Shown here piece after piece: positions 7,368 to 16,359 of a stretch of DNA of 64,000 bases. Where the stretch lies: NCBI GenBank assembly GCA_021850485.1, contig JAJZLY010000009.1, positions 39,374-103,373 on the forward strand, in the 5' to 3' direction. The notes below the pieces were generated by a model, which worked only from the letters and a program-made list of their open reading frames with translations, had not been told where the DNA came from and did no database searches. The stretch's first letter is position 1. Every line of letters starts with the position of its first letter. The translations under genes and the position numbers were made by a program. This DNA comes from Bacillota bacterium (lineage in GTDB: Bacteria > Bacillota > Sulfobacillia > JAJZYS01 > JAJZLH01).

Positions 7368-9047
7368 ATGGAACTCGAGCAACTGGAGGAGAGGTGGCAG
7401 GCGGCCTATCCGCCCGATGTGCAGCGCCACCTGCACTATCCAGAAATCAGCCTAGATGCCATGCTCCGGCAATCCGGGCGGGAGCTGGCCGATCAGCAGG
7501 CGCTGCTCTTTTTAGGATCGACCTGGACGTGGCGGCAGCTGACCGAACTGGCTGGTCGCTGGGCGGCGACGATCAGTAGCCTGGGGATCAGCCGCGGCGA
7601 ACGGGTGATGATTATGCTGCCCAACTGCCCGCAGGCGGTCTGTGCCTTCTATGGGACGCTGTGGGCCAGGGCTGTGGCAGTGATGGTCAACCCTTTGTAC
7701 GTGGAGCGAGAGATCACAGAGATCCTTACCGACTCTGGTGCATCACTGGTCTTGGCCCTCGACCGTCTGGCGCCCCGCCTGGACAGTGTCTTGCGCGATC
7801 ACCCGCAGGTGAAGGTGATCTACACCCACATCACGGACCTGCTGCCGGCGCCTAAGCGCCAGGTGGCACAGGTCGTGGCCAAGCGCCACGGTCAGTGGAA
7901 AGACGTTCCCACGAACCAAAGCTGGCGGCACAACTTAGCGACGCAGACCCTGGCCGTCCAGCCGGTGGAGCCGGAGGAGCTGGCGGCACTGCAGTATACC
8001 GGCGGCACCACAGGCACCCCAAAGGCGGTGATGCTCAGCCACCGCAACCTGATGGCCAACGCCGTCCAGACCATGGTCTGGTCTCGGCGCAAACCAGAGG
8101 CCGGTGCCCGGGTGGTCGGGGTGCTACCCTTCTTCCATGTCTACGGCATGACCGTGGCGATGAACCTGGCGCTGGTGTCCGGAGCAGCCTTGATTGCCGT
8201 GCCGCGGTTTGATGCCAAGGAGCTGGCCGACGCGTTGATCGCCTATCGGCCGCGGTTTTTTCCGGCCACCCCGACCATGTACGTGGCAGTGACGCGGGAG
8301 GCCACAGGGCGCCAGCTCGACCTCTCGTTCATCTCAGCGTGCATCTCGGGGTCGGCGCCGTTGCCTTTGGCCGTACAAGAGGAGTTTGAGGCGCTGACCC
8401 ATGGCTATCTGGTCGAGGGTTACGGCCTGAGCGAGGCGTCGCCGGTCACCCACTGCAACCCACTCAGCGAGCGCAGAAAGGTGGGCACAGTGGGGATCCC
8501 GTTCCCAGACACTGACGGTGTCGTGGTGAACGATCAGGGGCGGATCGCCGAGGTCGGCGAGCGGGGTGAGATCTGGGTGCGCGGTCCGCAGGTGATGCTT
8601 GGCTATTGGCAGCGGCCGGAGGAGACTGCCGCCGCCATCACCAGCGAAGGGTGGCTGAAAACCGGCGACATCGGCGTGTTGGACGAGGATGGATTTTTGC
8701 AGGTGGTCGACCGGCTGAAGGATCTGATCATCGCCGGCGGCTACAACATCTATCCACGTGAGGTCGAAGAGGTGCTCTATCGCCACCCCCTCGTGGCAGA
8801 AGCAGCTGTGTTCGGCGTGCCAGACGCCTACCTGGGTCAGACCGTACGCGCCGCCGTGGTGGCGAAGGGAGATGCCCAGCTCAGCGAGGCGGAACTGCGC
8901 GCCTACTGCGAGACCGAGCTGGCTCGCTACAAGGTGCCCCGCTCGTTTGAGGTGTGCGCGAGTTTGCCCAAATCCGTGATCGGTAAGGTCTTGAAACGAG
9001 TTCTGACCGAGCAGTTTCAACAGGCGACTGAGGAGGACAAACATTGA
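7368..9047 (+). CDS. fadD: long-chain fatty acid-CoA ligase
   Basis: 559 residues, an ANL-superfamily adenylate-forming enzyme that activates fatty acids to acyl-CoA with ATP. The P-loop motif YTGGTTGTPKAVMLSH lies near residue 210, GYGLSEASP near 352, GWLKTGDIG near 428 and the hinge DRLKDLIIAGGYNIYPREVE after it. The C-terminal domain ends with the conserved lysine region KSVIGKVLKR. It lies 12 bases after the acyl-CoA dehydrogenase and its TGA overlaps the TTG start of the thiolase, so it is within the operon. Chain-length preference is not visible. Confidence 0.92.
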   Translation: MELEQLEERWQAAYPPDVQRHLHYPEISLDAMLRQSGRELADQQALLFLGSTWTWRQLTELAGRWAATISSLGISRGERVMIMLPNCPQAVCAFYGTLWARAVAVMVNPLYVEREITEILTDSGASLVLALDRLAPRLDSVLRDHPQVKVIYTHITDLLPAPKRQVAQVVAKRHGQWKDVPTNQSWRHNLATQTLAVQPVEPEELAALQYTGGTTGTPKAVMLSHRNLMANAVQTMVWSRRKPEAGARVVGVLPFFHVYGMTVAMNLALVSGAALIAVPRFDAKELADALIAYRPRFFPATPTMYVAVTREATGRQLDLSFISACISGSAPLPLAVQEEFEALTHGYLVEGYGLSEASPVTHCNPLSERRKVGTVGIPFPDTDGVVVNDQGRIAEVGERGEIWVRGPQVMLGYWQRPEETAAAITSEGWLKTGDIGVLDEDGFLQVVDRLKDLIIAGGYNIYPREVEEVLYRHPLVAEAAVFGVPDAYLGQTVRAAVVAKGDAQLSEAELRAYCETELARYKVPRSFEVCASLPKSVIGKVLKRVLTEQFQQATEEDKH

Positions 9048-10231
9048 GTGGGATCGTGATCGCGGGGCTGGCCCGGACAGCGGTGGGAGCCTTCGGTGGG
9101 AATCTTAAAGACGTGTCGGCGACGGCCCTGGGCGTGGCTACCGGCCAAGCCACACTAGCCAGGGCAGGGCTGGATCCGGCCGCCGTGGACGAGTTGATCT
9201 GTGGCAGTGGCGGCCAACCCATCGCCGAGGCCAATGTCGCCCGCCAGATCGGTCTGCGGCTAGGTCTTCCAGAAAGCACGCCAGCCTTTTCGGTGCAACG
9301 CAACTGCGCGTCTGGACTGCAGGCACTCACTTCGGCCGCCCAGTCGATTGCCGCCGGTGATGCCCAGGCGGTACTGGCCGTGGGTGCGGAGAATATGAGC
9401 CAAGCGCCCTACCTTACCTATGGAGCCAGATGGGGCCTGCATCTGCGCCATCAGGAATTGCGCGATGCGATCTGGGAGGGTTTGACCGATGCGTATAGCG
9501 GCCTGCTGATGGGCGAGACGGCTGAAAACCTGGCCGAACGCTATCAACTGAGCCGCCAAGCCCAGGACGCCTTTGCCCTAGAGAGTCACCGCCTAGCCTA
9601 TCAGGCGAGCCGAACCGGGTTGTTCAAAGCGGAAATTGCTCCAGTGCAGGTGGCCGCCCGGCGCAATGACCCAGCGGTCGAGATCAGCCGGGACGAGGGT
9701 CCGAGTCCGGCATTGTCCCCTGATCGGATGGCGATGGCTCCGACCATCTTCAAAAAAGGCGGGACTGTGACGCCGCTCAACTCTTGCCCGCTGAACGATG
9801 CGGCCGCCAGTTGCCTGGTGATGTCAGAGCAGGCAGCCAAGGACCGTGGCATCACCCCACAGGCGCGCCTGCTGGGCTACGCCTACGCAGGGTGCGATCC
9901 CAAGATGATGGGGTTGGGGCCGGTGCCGGCCACCCAAAAACTGCTCAAGAAGCTTGGTCTGCGGCTGGATCAGATCGATCTGATCGAGATCAACGAGGCG
10001 TTCGCCGCACAGGTGCTGGCCTGCCAGCGGGAGTTGGACTACGACCCGGCCCGGGCGAACGTCTCGGGAGGGGCGATTGCACTCGGCCATCCAATCGGTG
10101 CCACCGGACTCAGGCTGACCGCAACCTTGGTCCATGCGATGGCCCGTCTGAACGCTCGCTTGGGGCTGGTTACGCTGTGCATCGGCGGCGGCCAGGGGGC
10201 CGCCGCCATCTTCGAGAGGTGGGAGGCCTGA
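9044..10231 (+). CDS. fadA: acetyl-CoA acyltransferase (thiolase)
   Basis: 395 residues with every thiolase motif: nucleophilic Cys in RNCASGLQA near residue 88, NEAFAAQ, GGAIALGHPIGATG with the catalytic His near 348, and LCIGGGQG with the second Cys near 378. It cleaves 3-ketoacyl-CoA in the last beta-oxidation step; an acetoacetyl-CoA-forming role is possible. TTG 9044 overlaps the previous stop after an AGGAGG site. The symbol is assigned by operon context. Confidence 0.9.
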   Translation: MSGIVIAGLARTAVGAFGGNLKDVSATALGVATGQATLARAGLDPAAVDELICGSGGQPIAEANVARQIGLRLGLPESTPAFSVQRNCASGLQALTSAAQSIAAGDAQAVLAVGAENMSQAPYLTYGARWGLHLRHQELRDAIWEGLTDAYSGLLMGETAENLAERYQLSRQAQDAFALESHRLAYQASRTGLFKAEIAPVQVAARRNDPAVEISRDEGPSPALSPDRMAMAPTIFKKGGTVTPLNSCPLNDAAASCLVMSEQAAKDRGITPQARLLGYAYAGCDPKMMGLGPVPATQKLLKKLGLRLDQIDLIEINEAFAAQVLACQRELDYDPARANVSGGAIALGHPIGATGLRLTATLVHAMARLNARLGLVTLCIGGGQGAAAIFERWEA

Positions 10232-10232
10232 C

Positions 10233-11105
10233 ATGTTTGTGCTGAAGGCCGGTGTGGTTGGAGCCGGGACGATGGGCGCCGAGATCGCCCAGGTGATTTC
10301 CTTTGCCGAAGTTCCGGTGGTGTTGGTGGACATCTCTGCTGCGGCGATGGAACGGGGCAGAAAGCGCGTCGAAGAGATTTATCAGCGCCGAGTTGATCGC
10401 GGCAGAATGACCTCGACCCAGGCCCAAGATCGGCTCAGTCTCCTCACCACTTCCACAGATCTGGCGGCCCTACACGATGCCGACCTGGTGATCGAGGCGG
10501 TGCCAGAGACGATCGATCTCAAACGGCAAGTGATCCAGGCACTGGACGCTGTCTTGTCGCCATTGTCGGTGATCGGATCCAACACCTCCGCCCTGTCCAT
10601 CACGGCCATGGCTGAGGGCAGTCGGCAGCCAGGACGAGTCGCCGGTGTCCACTTCTTTTTCCCGGCGTCGGTGATGCGGCTGGTGGAGGTGGTCAGCGGC
10701 GAGGCCACCACCGCTGACACCGTGGAGACGGTGGTCAGCTTTGTGACAGACATCCGCAAGATTCCGGTACGGGTCAAGGAGTGCCCTGGCTTTGTGGTCA
10801 ATCGAGTTCTGATGGCGGCCATGTCCGAGGTGTTGCGCTTCCAGCAGGAGACGGGAGCGAGCTTCGCCGATCTGGACCGGGCCACGCTGGAGCAGGGCCT
10901 GGTCCCGATGGGGCCGTTCGGACTTGCCGATCAGCTCGGCTTGGACATCGTCAAGGAGGTCCAGGCGACCTTGGCAGCGGCCTATGGTCCCCGTTTCGGG
11001 GGCGGATCAGCGGTGGCCGAGCGTGTGGCCAAAGGAGCCCTCGGTGTGAAGACGGGGCACGGATTTTACGATTACACGGGGGGCGGTGCGGACGATGGCC
11101 GATGA
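10233..11105 (+). CDS. 3-hydroxyacyl-CoA dehydrogenase
   Basis: 290 residues. The N-terminal Rossmann domain starts with GVVGAGTMGAEIAQ. It is followed by NTSALSIT, GVHFFFPASVMRLVEVV with the catalytic His, and the C-terminal helical domain (ECPGFVVNRVLM, GPFGLADQLGLD, GVKTGHGFYDY). It oxidises 3-hydroxyacyl-CoA with NAD+. It starts one base after the thiolase stop. The next gene encodes a second, separate copy of the C-terminal domain. Confidence 0.9.
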   Translation: MFVLKAGVVGAGTMGAEIAQVISFAEVPVVLVDISAAAMERGRKRVEEIYQRRVDRGRMTSTQAQDRLSLLTTSTDLAALHDADLVIEAVPETIDLKRQVIQALDAVLSPLSVIGSNTSALSITAMAEGSRQPGRVAGVHFFFPASVMRLVEVVSGEATTADTVETVVSFVTDIRKIPVRVKECPGFVVNRVLMAAMSEVLRFQQETGASFADLDRATLEQGLVPMGPFGLADQLGLDIVKEVQATLAAAYGPRFGGGSAVAERVAKGALGVKTGHGFYDYTGGGADDGR

Positions 11106-11379
11106 TCTGGCGAGCGGTGTGGAGCGCTTTACCCTAGCCGCTTTTCAAGAGGCGTGCCGGATTGTGGCGGAAAATGTGGCCACCGTGGCTGACGTCGACA
11201 TCGCGCTGCGGGCTGGAGCTGGCTTCAAGGAGGGGATCTTCACCTGGGCGGACCAGCAAGGATTAGCCCAGCTTCACCAGCGCCTGGAGCAGATGGCCCA
11301 GTTCCATGGCGAGTGGTTTGCACCATTGCCGCTGCTCACCCAGCGCGTCGCCAGCGGGCGAGGGTTCACCGATGTCTGA
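11095..11379 (+). CDS. stand-alone 3-hydroxyacyl-CoA dehydrogenase C-terminal domain
   Basis: About 94 residues: RFTLAAFQEACRIVAENVATVADVDIALRAGAGF is the start of a 3HCDH C-terminal (PF00725) domain, followed by FTWADQQGLAQL. It lacks a nucleotide-binding domain. It overlaps the preceding dehydrogenase by 11 bases and the following hydratase by 8. Fused multifunctional enzymes such as FadN and FadB carry two such C-terminal domains, so this ORF is probably a split-off piece that assembles with its neighbours. Confidence 0.75.
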   Translation: MADDLASGVERFTLAAFQEACRIVAENVATVADVDIALRAGAGFKEGIFTWADQQGLAQLHQRLEQMAQFHGEWFAPLPLLTQRVASGRGFTDV

Positions 11380-12148
11380 GGCCGAAGGCCCGGTCGTTGT
11401 CCGAGTTGAGGCTAAGATTGCCTGGCTGACCATCACCAACCCGCCTGCCAATGCGCTGGCGCCAGCTGTCTTGGAGGCATTGGACGCGGCGCTGGCCGCC
11501 GTGGACAAGGACCCGGCCGTGCGGGTGGTGGTGCTCACCGCAGCTGGGCCGCACTTTTTCTCAGCCGGAGCCGACCTCAAGGGCGCGATGGGCATTGACC
11601 TACCCGCCTATTTGCAGCGTGGACAAGCCCTGTTTTCGCAGCTGGAGACATTGTCGCGTCCGACCTTGGCCATGATCCAGGGCACAGCGCTGGGTGGTGG
11701 CTTGGAATTGGCCATGGCCTGTGACATCCGCCTATGTGCCGACAGCGCACGCCTTGGCCAGCCCGAGACCACCTTGGGCATCATCCCGGCCTGGGGCGGC
11801 ACCCAGCGGCTGCCCCGGCTGGTGGGGAGAGGGCGGGCGCTTGAGATGATCCTGACTGGCGCTGTGATCACGGCCGAGCAGGCCGAGAACTGGGGACTGG
11901 TCAATCGCAGTCTGCCGCCGGACCAACTTGTCGACTTTACCCGGAACCTAGCTGGCCGCCTCGCCCAGCAACCGCCGATTGCCTTGGCAGAGGCCAAGGC
12001 GGCAGTACACCAGGGGTTGAGTGATGGCATCGCCGCCGGCATGATCGCGGAGCGCCAGGCGATGGCCCGGGTCATGACTTCCGATGACGCCAGAGAGGGG
12101 CTTGTTGCATTTTTGGAGAAACGGAGGCCACACTTTCAGGGGCGTTAG
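11372..12148 (+). CDS. enoyl-CoA hydratase/isomerase family protein
   Basis: About 258 residues of the crotonase fold. The oxyanion-hole regions are FFSAGADLKGAM and IQGTALGGGLELAMACDIRL; the second catalytic stretch reads GQPETTLGIIPAWGGTQRLPRLVG, retaining the hydratase-type Glu in PETTLG. It hydrates 2-enoyl-CoA in beta-oxidation. ATG 11372 overlaps the previous gene by 8 bases, which indicates coupling; a longer frame from 11306 is a shadow. It is the last gene of the lipid operon. Confidence 0.9.
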   Translation: MSEAEGPVVVRVEAKIAWLTITNPPANALAPAVLEALDAALAAVDKDPAVRVVVLTAAGPHFFSAGADLKGAMGIDLPAYLQRGQALFSQLETLSRPTLAMIQGTALGGGLELAMACDIRLCADSARLGQPETTLGIIPAWGGTQRLPRLVGRGRALEMILTGAVITAEQAENWGLVNRSLPPDQLVDFTRNLAGRLAQQPPIALAEAKAAVHQGLSDGIAAGMIAERQAMARVMTSDDAREGLVAFLEKRRPHFQGR

Positions 12149-12178
12149 GTCCTAGGCAAGAAAAGGGGAGCGTGACCA

Positions 12179-12826
12179 ATGGCCAGACGCCACCCGGTGA
12201 CGCTCTCGCTCTTGGTTGCCATTGCCGTCCTCTGGGTGCTGGAGGGCGGGTTGGCCATCGGCGGAGGGACCATCTCGCTCGCTACCGCCGTGGCCCTCGG
12301 TGCCCAGTACACACCGCTGGTGCTGGCTGGCCAGCCATGGCGACTTGTCACGGCAATGTTCATCCACTGGTCCTGGCTGCACGTCTTGCTCAACGGCTGG
12401 AGTCTGTACATCGTGGGCACGGTGGTTGAACCGGTTTACGGCTCGTGGCGTACGCTGGGCATCTACCTGCTGGGCGGCCTGTTAGGTGGCGTGGCCACCT
12501 TGGCTCTGATGCCTCAGAATGTGATCTCTGCTGGTGCCTCCGGCGCCATTTTCGCCCTGCTGGGGGCGGTGCTGGTGGTGGCGATTGTGGCCAGGAAGCG
12601 GATCGGTTCTTCGCTGCTGTGGTGGGCCGTCGGCATCGTGGGCATCAACCTGCTGTTTGATCTCTACAATCCGCAAATCGCCATCTGGGACCACCTGGGC
12701 GGGTTTTTAGGCGGCATTCTCGCCACCTTGGTGTGTGGTCTACCGGGGCGCCGCTGGTCGTGGATGAACGCACTGGCCGGTGCGCTCCTGATTGGACTGG
12801 GCGCAGGACTGTGGATGATCGCCTAG
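12179..12826 (+). CDS. rhomboid family intramembrane serine protease
   Basis: About 215 residues with six or seven hydrophobic segments. Key motifs are FIHWSWLHVLLNGWSLY (His and Asn of the oxyanion site), GASGAIFALLGA with catalytic Ser near residue 120, and DHLGGFLGG with catalytic His near 170. It cleaves membrane proteins within the bilayer. A GGGGAG site precedes the ATG. Followed by a strong convergent hairpin, it is probably a single-gene unit or the tail of the lipid operon. Confidence 0.9.
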   Translation: MARRHPVTLSLLVAIAVLWVLEGGLAIGGGTISLATAVALGAQYTPLVLAGQPWRLVTAMFIHWSWLHVLLNGWSLYIVGTVVEPVYGSWRTLGIYLLGGLLGGVATLALMPQNVISAGASGAIFALLGAVLVVAIVARKRIGSSLLWWAVGIVGINLLFDLYNPQIAIWDHLGGFLGGILATLVCGLPGRRWSWMNALAGALLIGLGAGLWMIA

Positions 12827-12841
12827 GGGTGCACGGTGCAC

Positions 12842-12874
12842 GCGCAGGAGGCGGCGATCCGCCGCCTCCTGCGC
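12842..12874. terminator. bidirectional terminator hairpin between rhomboid and ferredoxin genes
   Basis: Perfect 15-base inverted repeat (12842-12856 with 12860-12874) with a three-base loop, between the converging rhomboid and ferredoxin genes. Only short T stretches flank it (TTTA on the plus side), so termination strength is uncertain, but the position is typical. Confidence 0.7.
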
Positions 12875-12895
12875 AGGTTTACGTCAGTGTGACCG

Positions 12896-13153
12896 TCAGC
12901 TGTTCAACGAGTCCAGTCCGAAGAACGTGCGGTTGATATCGATAAAATTCAGCCACTTGTCCGGCAGCACCGACTCCTCGAAAATGGCCGACACGGGGCA
13001 CACGGCCTCGCAGGCACCGCAGTTGATACAGTCGTCCGGGTTGATGAAGTACTGCTTGGCATCGTCTGTGGAGTGAATGCAGTCGACCGGACAGACATCC
13101 ACACAGCTGTGATCCTTCACCCCGATGCACGGCTCGGCGATAATGTAGGCCAA
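12896..13153 (-). CDS. fdxA: 7Fe/8Fe-type ferredoxin
   Basis: 85 residues. The N-terminal cluster ligands follow C-x7-C-x3-CP-x2-C (CIGVKDHSCVDVCPVDC) and the second set is CINCGACEAVCP, the pattern of bacterial ferredoxins with one [3Fe-4S] and one [4Fe-4S] cluster. It is a soluble electron carrier. TTG 13153 follows GAGGAGGC at good spacing. An extended -10 promoter lies about 50 bases upstream. It could deliver electrons to many partners; none is adjacent. Confidence 0.9.
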   Translation of the reverse strand: MAYIIAEPCIGVKDHSCVDVCPVDCIHSTDDAKQYFINPDDCINCGACEAVCPVSAIFEESVLPDKWLNFIDINRTFFGLDSLNS

Positions 13154-13203
13154 CTGGTTGCCTCCTCGGATTCAGCATGAGTGGCGGATTCGAGGCCAGA
13201 TTT

Positions 13204-13212
13204 ATGATAGCA
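13204..13212 (-). promoter_or_regulatory. extended -10 promoter for the ferredoxin gene
   Basis: The minus strand reads TGCTATCAT, an extended -10 element about 50 bases before the ferredoxin start, with no good -35. It is correctly placed for a monocistronic transcript. Confidence 0.45.
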
Positions 13213-13278
13213 AACCCACCGCCAGCAGGCCAGAGGCGAGGGTGGAGTTGATCGACATCCGGCATGGAAGGGGCTAGG

Positions 13279-13827
13279 ATGAGGTCGATGTCAACGCACA
13301 ATCAGTTCACCCCCAAGCGCACAGGCTTCAGCCCGAGCCAGCAGGTCCGGCATGTCAGCGCGATCGACCTGGAGTCTTTGCGACAAAGTGGCATCCGCAT
13401 GCTGTTGATCGACTTTGACAACACCCTGATCGCCCGCCACGAAGCGCGGCCATCGGCTGCGGTTTTGGCTTGGTTGGAACGCGCTCGCCAAGCGGGCATC
13501 GAAGCTGTCGTGTTTTCAAACAACCGCTCGCGCCGGGTCAGTAGAATTGCCGGAGAACTCCGCCTACGCTGCTTTACGGGTGTTGGCAAGCCTGCTCTCT
13601 CGGCGTACCGCACGGCCTTGGATGCCTGCGGCCAGACGCCTGCCACTGTCGTCGCCATCGGAGATCAGGTCTTTCGGGACATCTGGGGTGCCAACCGCAG
13701 TGGGGTCCACAGCATTTTGGTTGAGCCTCTGGACCGGAGAGAGTTCTTGCCCATCCGTCTGATCCGGCCGATCGAGCGCCTGGTGCTCGCATCTCTGCGC
13801 GAACGCCAACTGCGCAACGTCGGTTGA
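13279..13827 (+). CDS. YqeG-like HAD-superfamily (IIIA) phosphatase
   Basis: About 182 residues. HAD motif I is LLIDFDNTLIARHE, motif II is VVFSNN, and motif III/IV is VAIGDQVFRDIWGANRSG. This matches the YqeG IIIA branch common in Bacillota, whose substrate is unknown. The ATG at 13279 is preferred over one at 13264 because a purine-rich GGAAGGGGC precedes it. In many relatives yqeG sits near aroE; here it is separate. Confidence 0.85.
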   Translation: MRSMSTHNQFTPKRTGFSPSQQVRHVSAIDLESLRQSGIRMLLIDFDNTLIARHEARPSAAVLAWLERARQAGIEAVVFSNNRSRRVSRIAGELRLRCFTGVGKPALSAYRTALDACGQTPATVVAIGDQVFRDIWGANRSGVHSILVEPLDRREFLPIRLIRPIERLVLASLRERQLRNVG

Positions 13828-13835
13828 TTTAGGCG

Positions 13836-15698
13836 TCAGGCTCCGGGTCCACCTAGCCCTGGGAAGGTCATATAGACGATCAGCTCCGGTAGCCGACCGG
13901 CGGCGTCGACGCGCTGGACCAGGGCGGCGTCGATCATCATATCCTTGGCGGCCAGCAGCTCTCCAGCAGAGTTGTAGATGTCTTGCCCAACGACCTTGCC
14001 TTCCAGAAAGGCCAAGACATCGACGGCACCACCCGAAGACGCTGCACCCATCTCTGGTGTTGGCTGCGGTCTGGTGGGCGGTGGCACCACTGGCCCTGGC
14101 GGCGGGCTAGGTGCCTGGCTGACTGGCGCTGCAGGCATCAGAGGTGGTGCCGCCGACGGCATAGGCGACTCCAGAGTCATCGGCGGCGGCACCGGCAGTG
14201 GCACACTCGTCTCTGCGAGGAGGTCGCTGCCAGCGACTGCGGCTGGAACGTCCACTTGCCACGAGGGCGGCGGCAGCAAGCCTGCCAGCTCAGCGAGGCT
14301 GGGTGCGGCTCTTGGGGGGACGGCCTGGGCGACTTGGGCGGCTGCGGCTGCGGCTGGGGATGGAACTACAGCCGGTGGTGTCGCCTGGATCGAGCGTTGA
14401 GGCGTGGCCGTGGTCTCCAAGATAGCGTCTGCTGGCGCCCGTTCGGCGGGTGTGGCAGGCGTCGGCTCGCCAACCCGTGCGTCGGGCGCGGACGTTGGTT
14501 GACCACCGCTGTCCTGGGCCGTAGATACGACGGTTGCGGCCGGTGTTTCCTTCGGCCCCGTTGCCTCACCAGTGGACTCTGGAGTCAGGTCCGCTGGACT
14601 GGTGGCCGGAGTCGGCGCAGCGGCCTTGTCCGTATCCGGCAACGACTGAGGCAACGGGGGGAGCCCGTCGGTGGGCTGAGGTTCAGGTGCTGGCTGCGCA
14701 GGGGGGGCTACCTCGGCCGGGAGGAGCTGCGGCTGGTCGACCGAGCCCGCAGGTGGAGCGACCACATCGCTGGCAGTCACCTTTGGCGCGGCCATCCCAA
14801 GCGAAGAGGTTTCGGTCAGAGCTGCGGCGGCCTGCCCGATCGACTCCAGGTCGGGAGCTGCGAGCCGGGTGACAGCGCGCAGGGCTTGCCCTTCCGGTAC
14901 CTCCGGCAAGTCCTCAAGGCTCATCAGGCGGGCGTCCGGCTTGACCATGACCGTATGTTGGCCGATGGCGACGACGTCGTCGGCGGGCAGTGCCCGCTCC
15001 GCCTCGTCGGTCGAGCCAACGACATACCCAAGAACCCGCGGCGGAAGCCCCGTCACGACGATTCCGGTCACAGAACCATTCAACTTTCCGTCTCGGCTCT
15101 GCACGCGCAGTCGGTCGGGAGGCACATCCAGACGGGTGCGATTTGCGGGCAGAGGCCGGGCGGTGACCTGAGACGCGTCGAGTTCCGAGCCGAACAGGAC
15201 TGGAGCGACTGCAGCGAACTGAGCATCGTGATCAATGCCGGACTGAATCGCCGCCGTCGTCTGCAACATGGTGTCCCGGATGGTCGCCATCATCTGACGC
15301 AGGCCCTGGTCGATTTTCTGCCGCTCACGGTCGATGGCCGGGACCAGCTGTGCGAGCTGCTCGCGCCGCAGTTGGTAGATTTGCTCCAGGCGGTAGATCT
15401 CGTGCTGGGCACCGACATCCAGCAGTTCGGCTGAAGCCTTAGCAGTACTGACCTGGGCCTCCAGCATCACCGTCTCGCGTTCGAGGTGGTGAAGGAGATC
15501 GCGCATCGTCATGGCCCGCTCGCGCGCTCTGGCGACGGCATCGCGCTCCAACTCCAGGGCGCGCGTCCAAATCTCTAGAGCGGCACGCTCAGAGCCCTCC
15601 AACTCCGCCAGATAGGCCTGCACATCGGCACGGTTATAGCCAAACAAGCCGACCCGTAGTCTGCGGGAGGGGAGTAGCCGGGACGAACTGCCCGGCAT
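13836..15698 (-). CDS. DivIVA-like coiled-coil protein with PRC-barrel-like and C-terminal domains
   Basis: 620 residues. An N-terminal DivIVA-like lipid-binding segment (LFGYNRADVQAYLAELEG, residues 18-36) leads into about 120 residues of coiled coil. A PRC-barrel-like domain follows (GKLNGSVTGIVVTGLPPRVLGYVVG, around residues 205-260), then about 260 residues rich in Pro, Ala and Thr, and a short conserved C-terminal domain (EGKVVGQDIYNSAGELLAAK). The mix suggests a membrane-curvature or polar scaffold, perhaps for envelope or pilus machinery (inference). It overlaps the upstream coiled-coil gene by a base or two, so the two form an operon. No characterised homologue is recognised. Confidence 0.6.
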   Translation of the reverse strand: MPGSSSRLLPSRRLRVGLFGYNRADVQAYLAELEGSERAALEIWTRALELERDAVARARERAMTMRDLLHHLERETVMLEAQVSTAKASAELLDVGAQHEIYRLEQIYQLRREQLAQLVPAIDRERQKIDQGLRQMMATIRDTMLQTTAAIQSGIDHDAQFAAVAPVLFGSELDASQVTARPLPANRTRLDVPPDRLRVQSRDGKLNGSVTGIVVTGLPPRVLGYVVGSTDEAERALPADDVVAIGQHTVMVKPDARLMSLEDLPEVPEGQALRAVTRLAAPDLESIGQAAAALTETSSLGMAAPKVTASDVVAPPAGSVDQPQLLPAEVAPPAQPAPEPQPTDGLPPLPQSLPDTDKAAAPTPATSPADLTPESTGEATGPKETPAATVVSTAQDSGGQPTSAPDARVGEPTPATPAERAPADAILETTATPQRSIQATPPAVVPSPAAAAAAQVAQAVPPRAAPSLAELAGLLPPPSWQVDVPAAVAGSDLLAETSVPLPVPPPMTLESPMPSAAPPLMPAAPVSQAPSPPPGPVVPPPTRPQPTPEMGAASSGGAVDVLAFLEGKVVGQDIYNSAGELLAAKDMMIDAALVQRVDAAGRLPELIVYMTFPGLGGPGA

Positions 15699-16213
15699 TA
15701 CTCGCCTTGGGCAGCGGCTCCGCTGGAGCGGGACTGAACGATGATCGGAGCTTGGATCTCAGAAGTGCCCATCTCCGAGACCGTAACGGGCAGCTGCTGA
15801 GTTGCAGTTAGCGCCGCCAGAGTTTTTTCGATCAGGGCGAGAACGCCGGCCCGGAACTCCTCCATCAAACGGCCGGTATGGGACAGCATGCTCTCGCGTC
15901 GGGCCAGCACAGCCATGCGCTGGGCGTCCTCTTGAGTCATCCGCTCCTGGGCTTCTTGAACCTTGCGCGTGCCCTGTTCTGACAGCACTGTCAGGGTAGA
16001 CCGCAGGGCGCTCTGTGCCTGCTCGTGATGCTGGATCGCCTGTTCGATCGTTTGAACATCTCGCTGGAACCCCTCTAGTTCCTGGTGCAGCGCAGAGATC
16101 TGAGCCTCCCTGGCCTCCCGGCGAGCCTGTACTTCCTGCTCGACATGGGTCAGAAACCGCTCCGTGGCCGCGATCTTATAGCCAATCAGACTGCGCTTGA
16201 GGTCACGGTCCAT
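15698..16213 (-). CDS. DivIVA-like coiled-coil protein
   Basis: 171 residues. It opens with MDRDLKRSLIGYKIAATERF, which resembles the DivIVA membrane-binding N-terminus (GY followed by a helix), and continues as an almost unbroken coiled coil rich in Glu, Gln and Arg to about residue 135. The tail is non-helical. With the larger downstream protein, which shares the same N-terminal motif, it may form a heteromeric scaffold. Function is not established. Confidence 0.55.
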   Translation of the reverse strand: MDRDLKRSLIGYKIAATERFLTHVEQEVQARREAREAQISALHQELEGFQRDVQTIEQAIQHHEQAQSALRSTLTVLSEQGTRKVQEAQERMTQEDAQRMAVLARRESMLSHTGRLMEEFRAGVLALIEKTLAALTATQQLPVTVSEMGTSEIQAPIIVQSRSSGAAAQGE

Positions 16214-16359
16214 GGGACGCCTCCGATCGCACTACTTCCCCTTGGCAACGGTCAATTGGGCTAGGTATCCGCAGATACACGAAGTCGAGTGAAACACTAG
16301 CACGCCAGCAGTGGCGCGCGCAAGAGGCTTGAGTGCTTTTTTGAGTTTCGCGTCCACGG

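Noticed and set aside
13983..15434. Long plus-strand frame (483 codons) opposite the DivIVA-like protein
   Set aside because: It is the antisense shadow of a Pro/Ala/Thr-rich coding region; composition (many Arg and Trp) is not protein-like.
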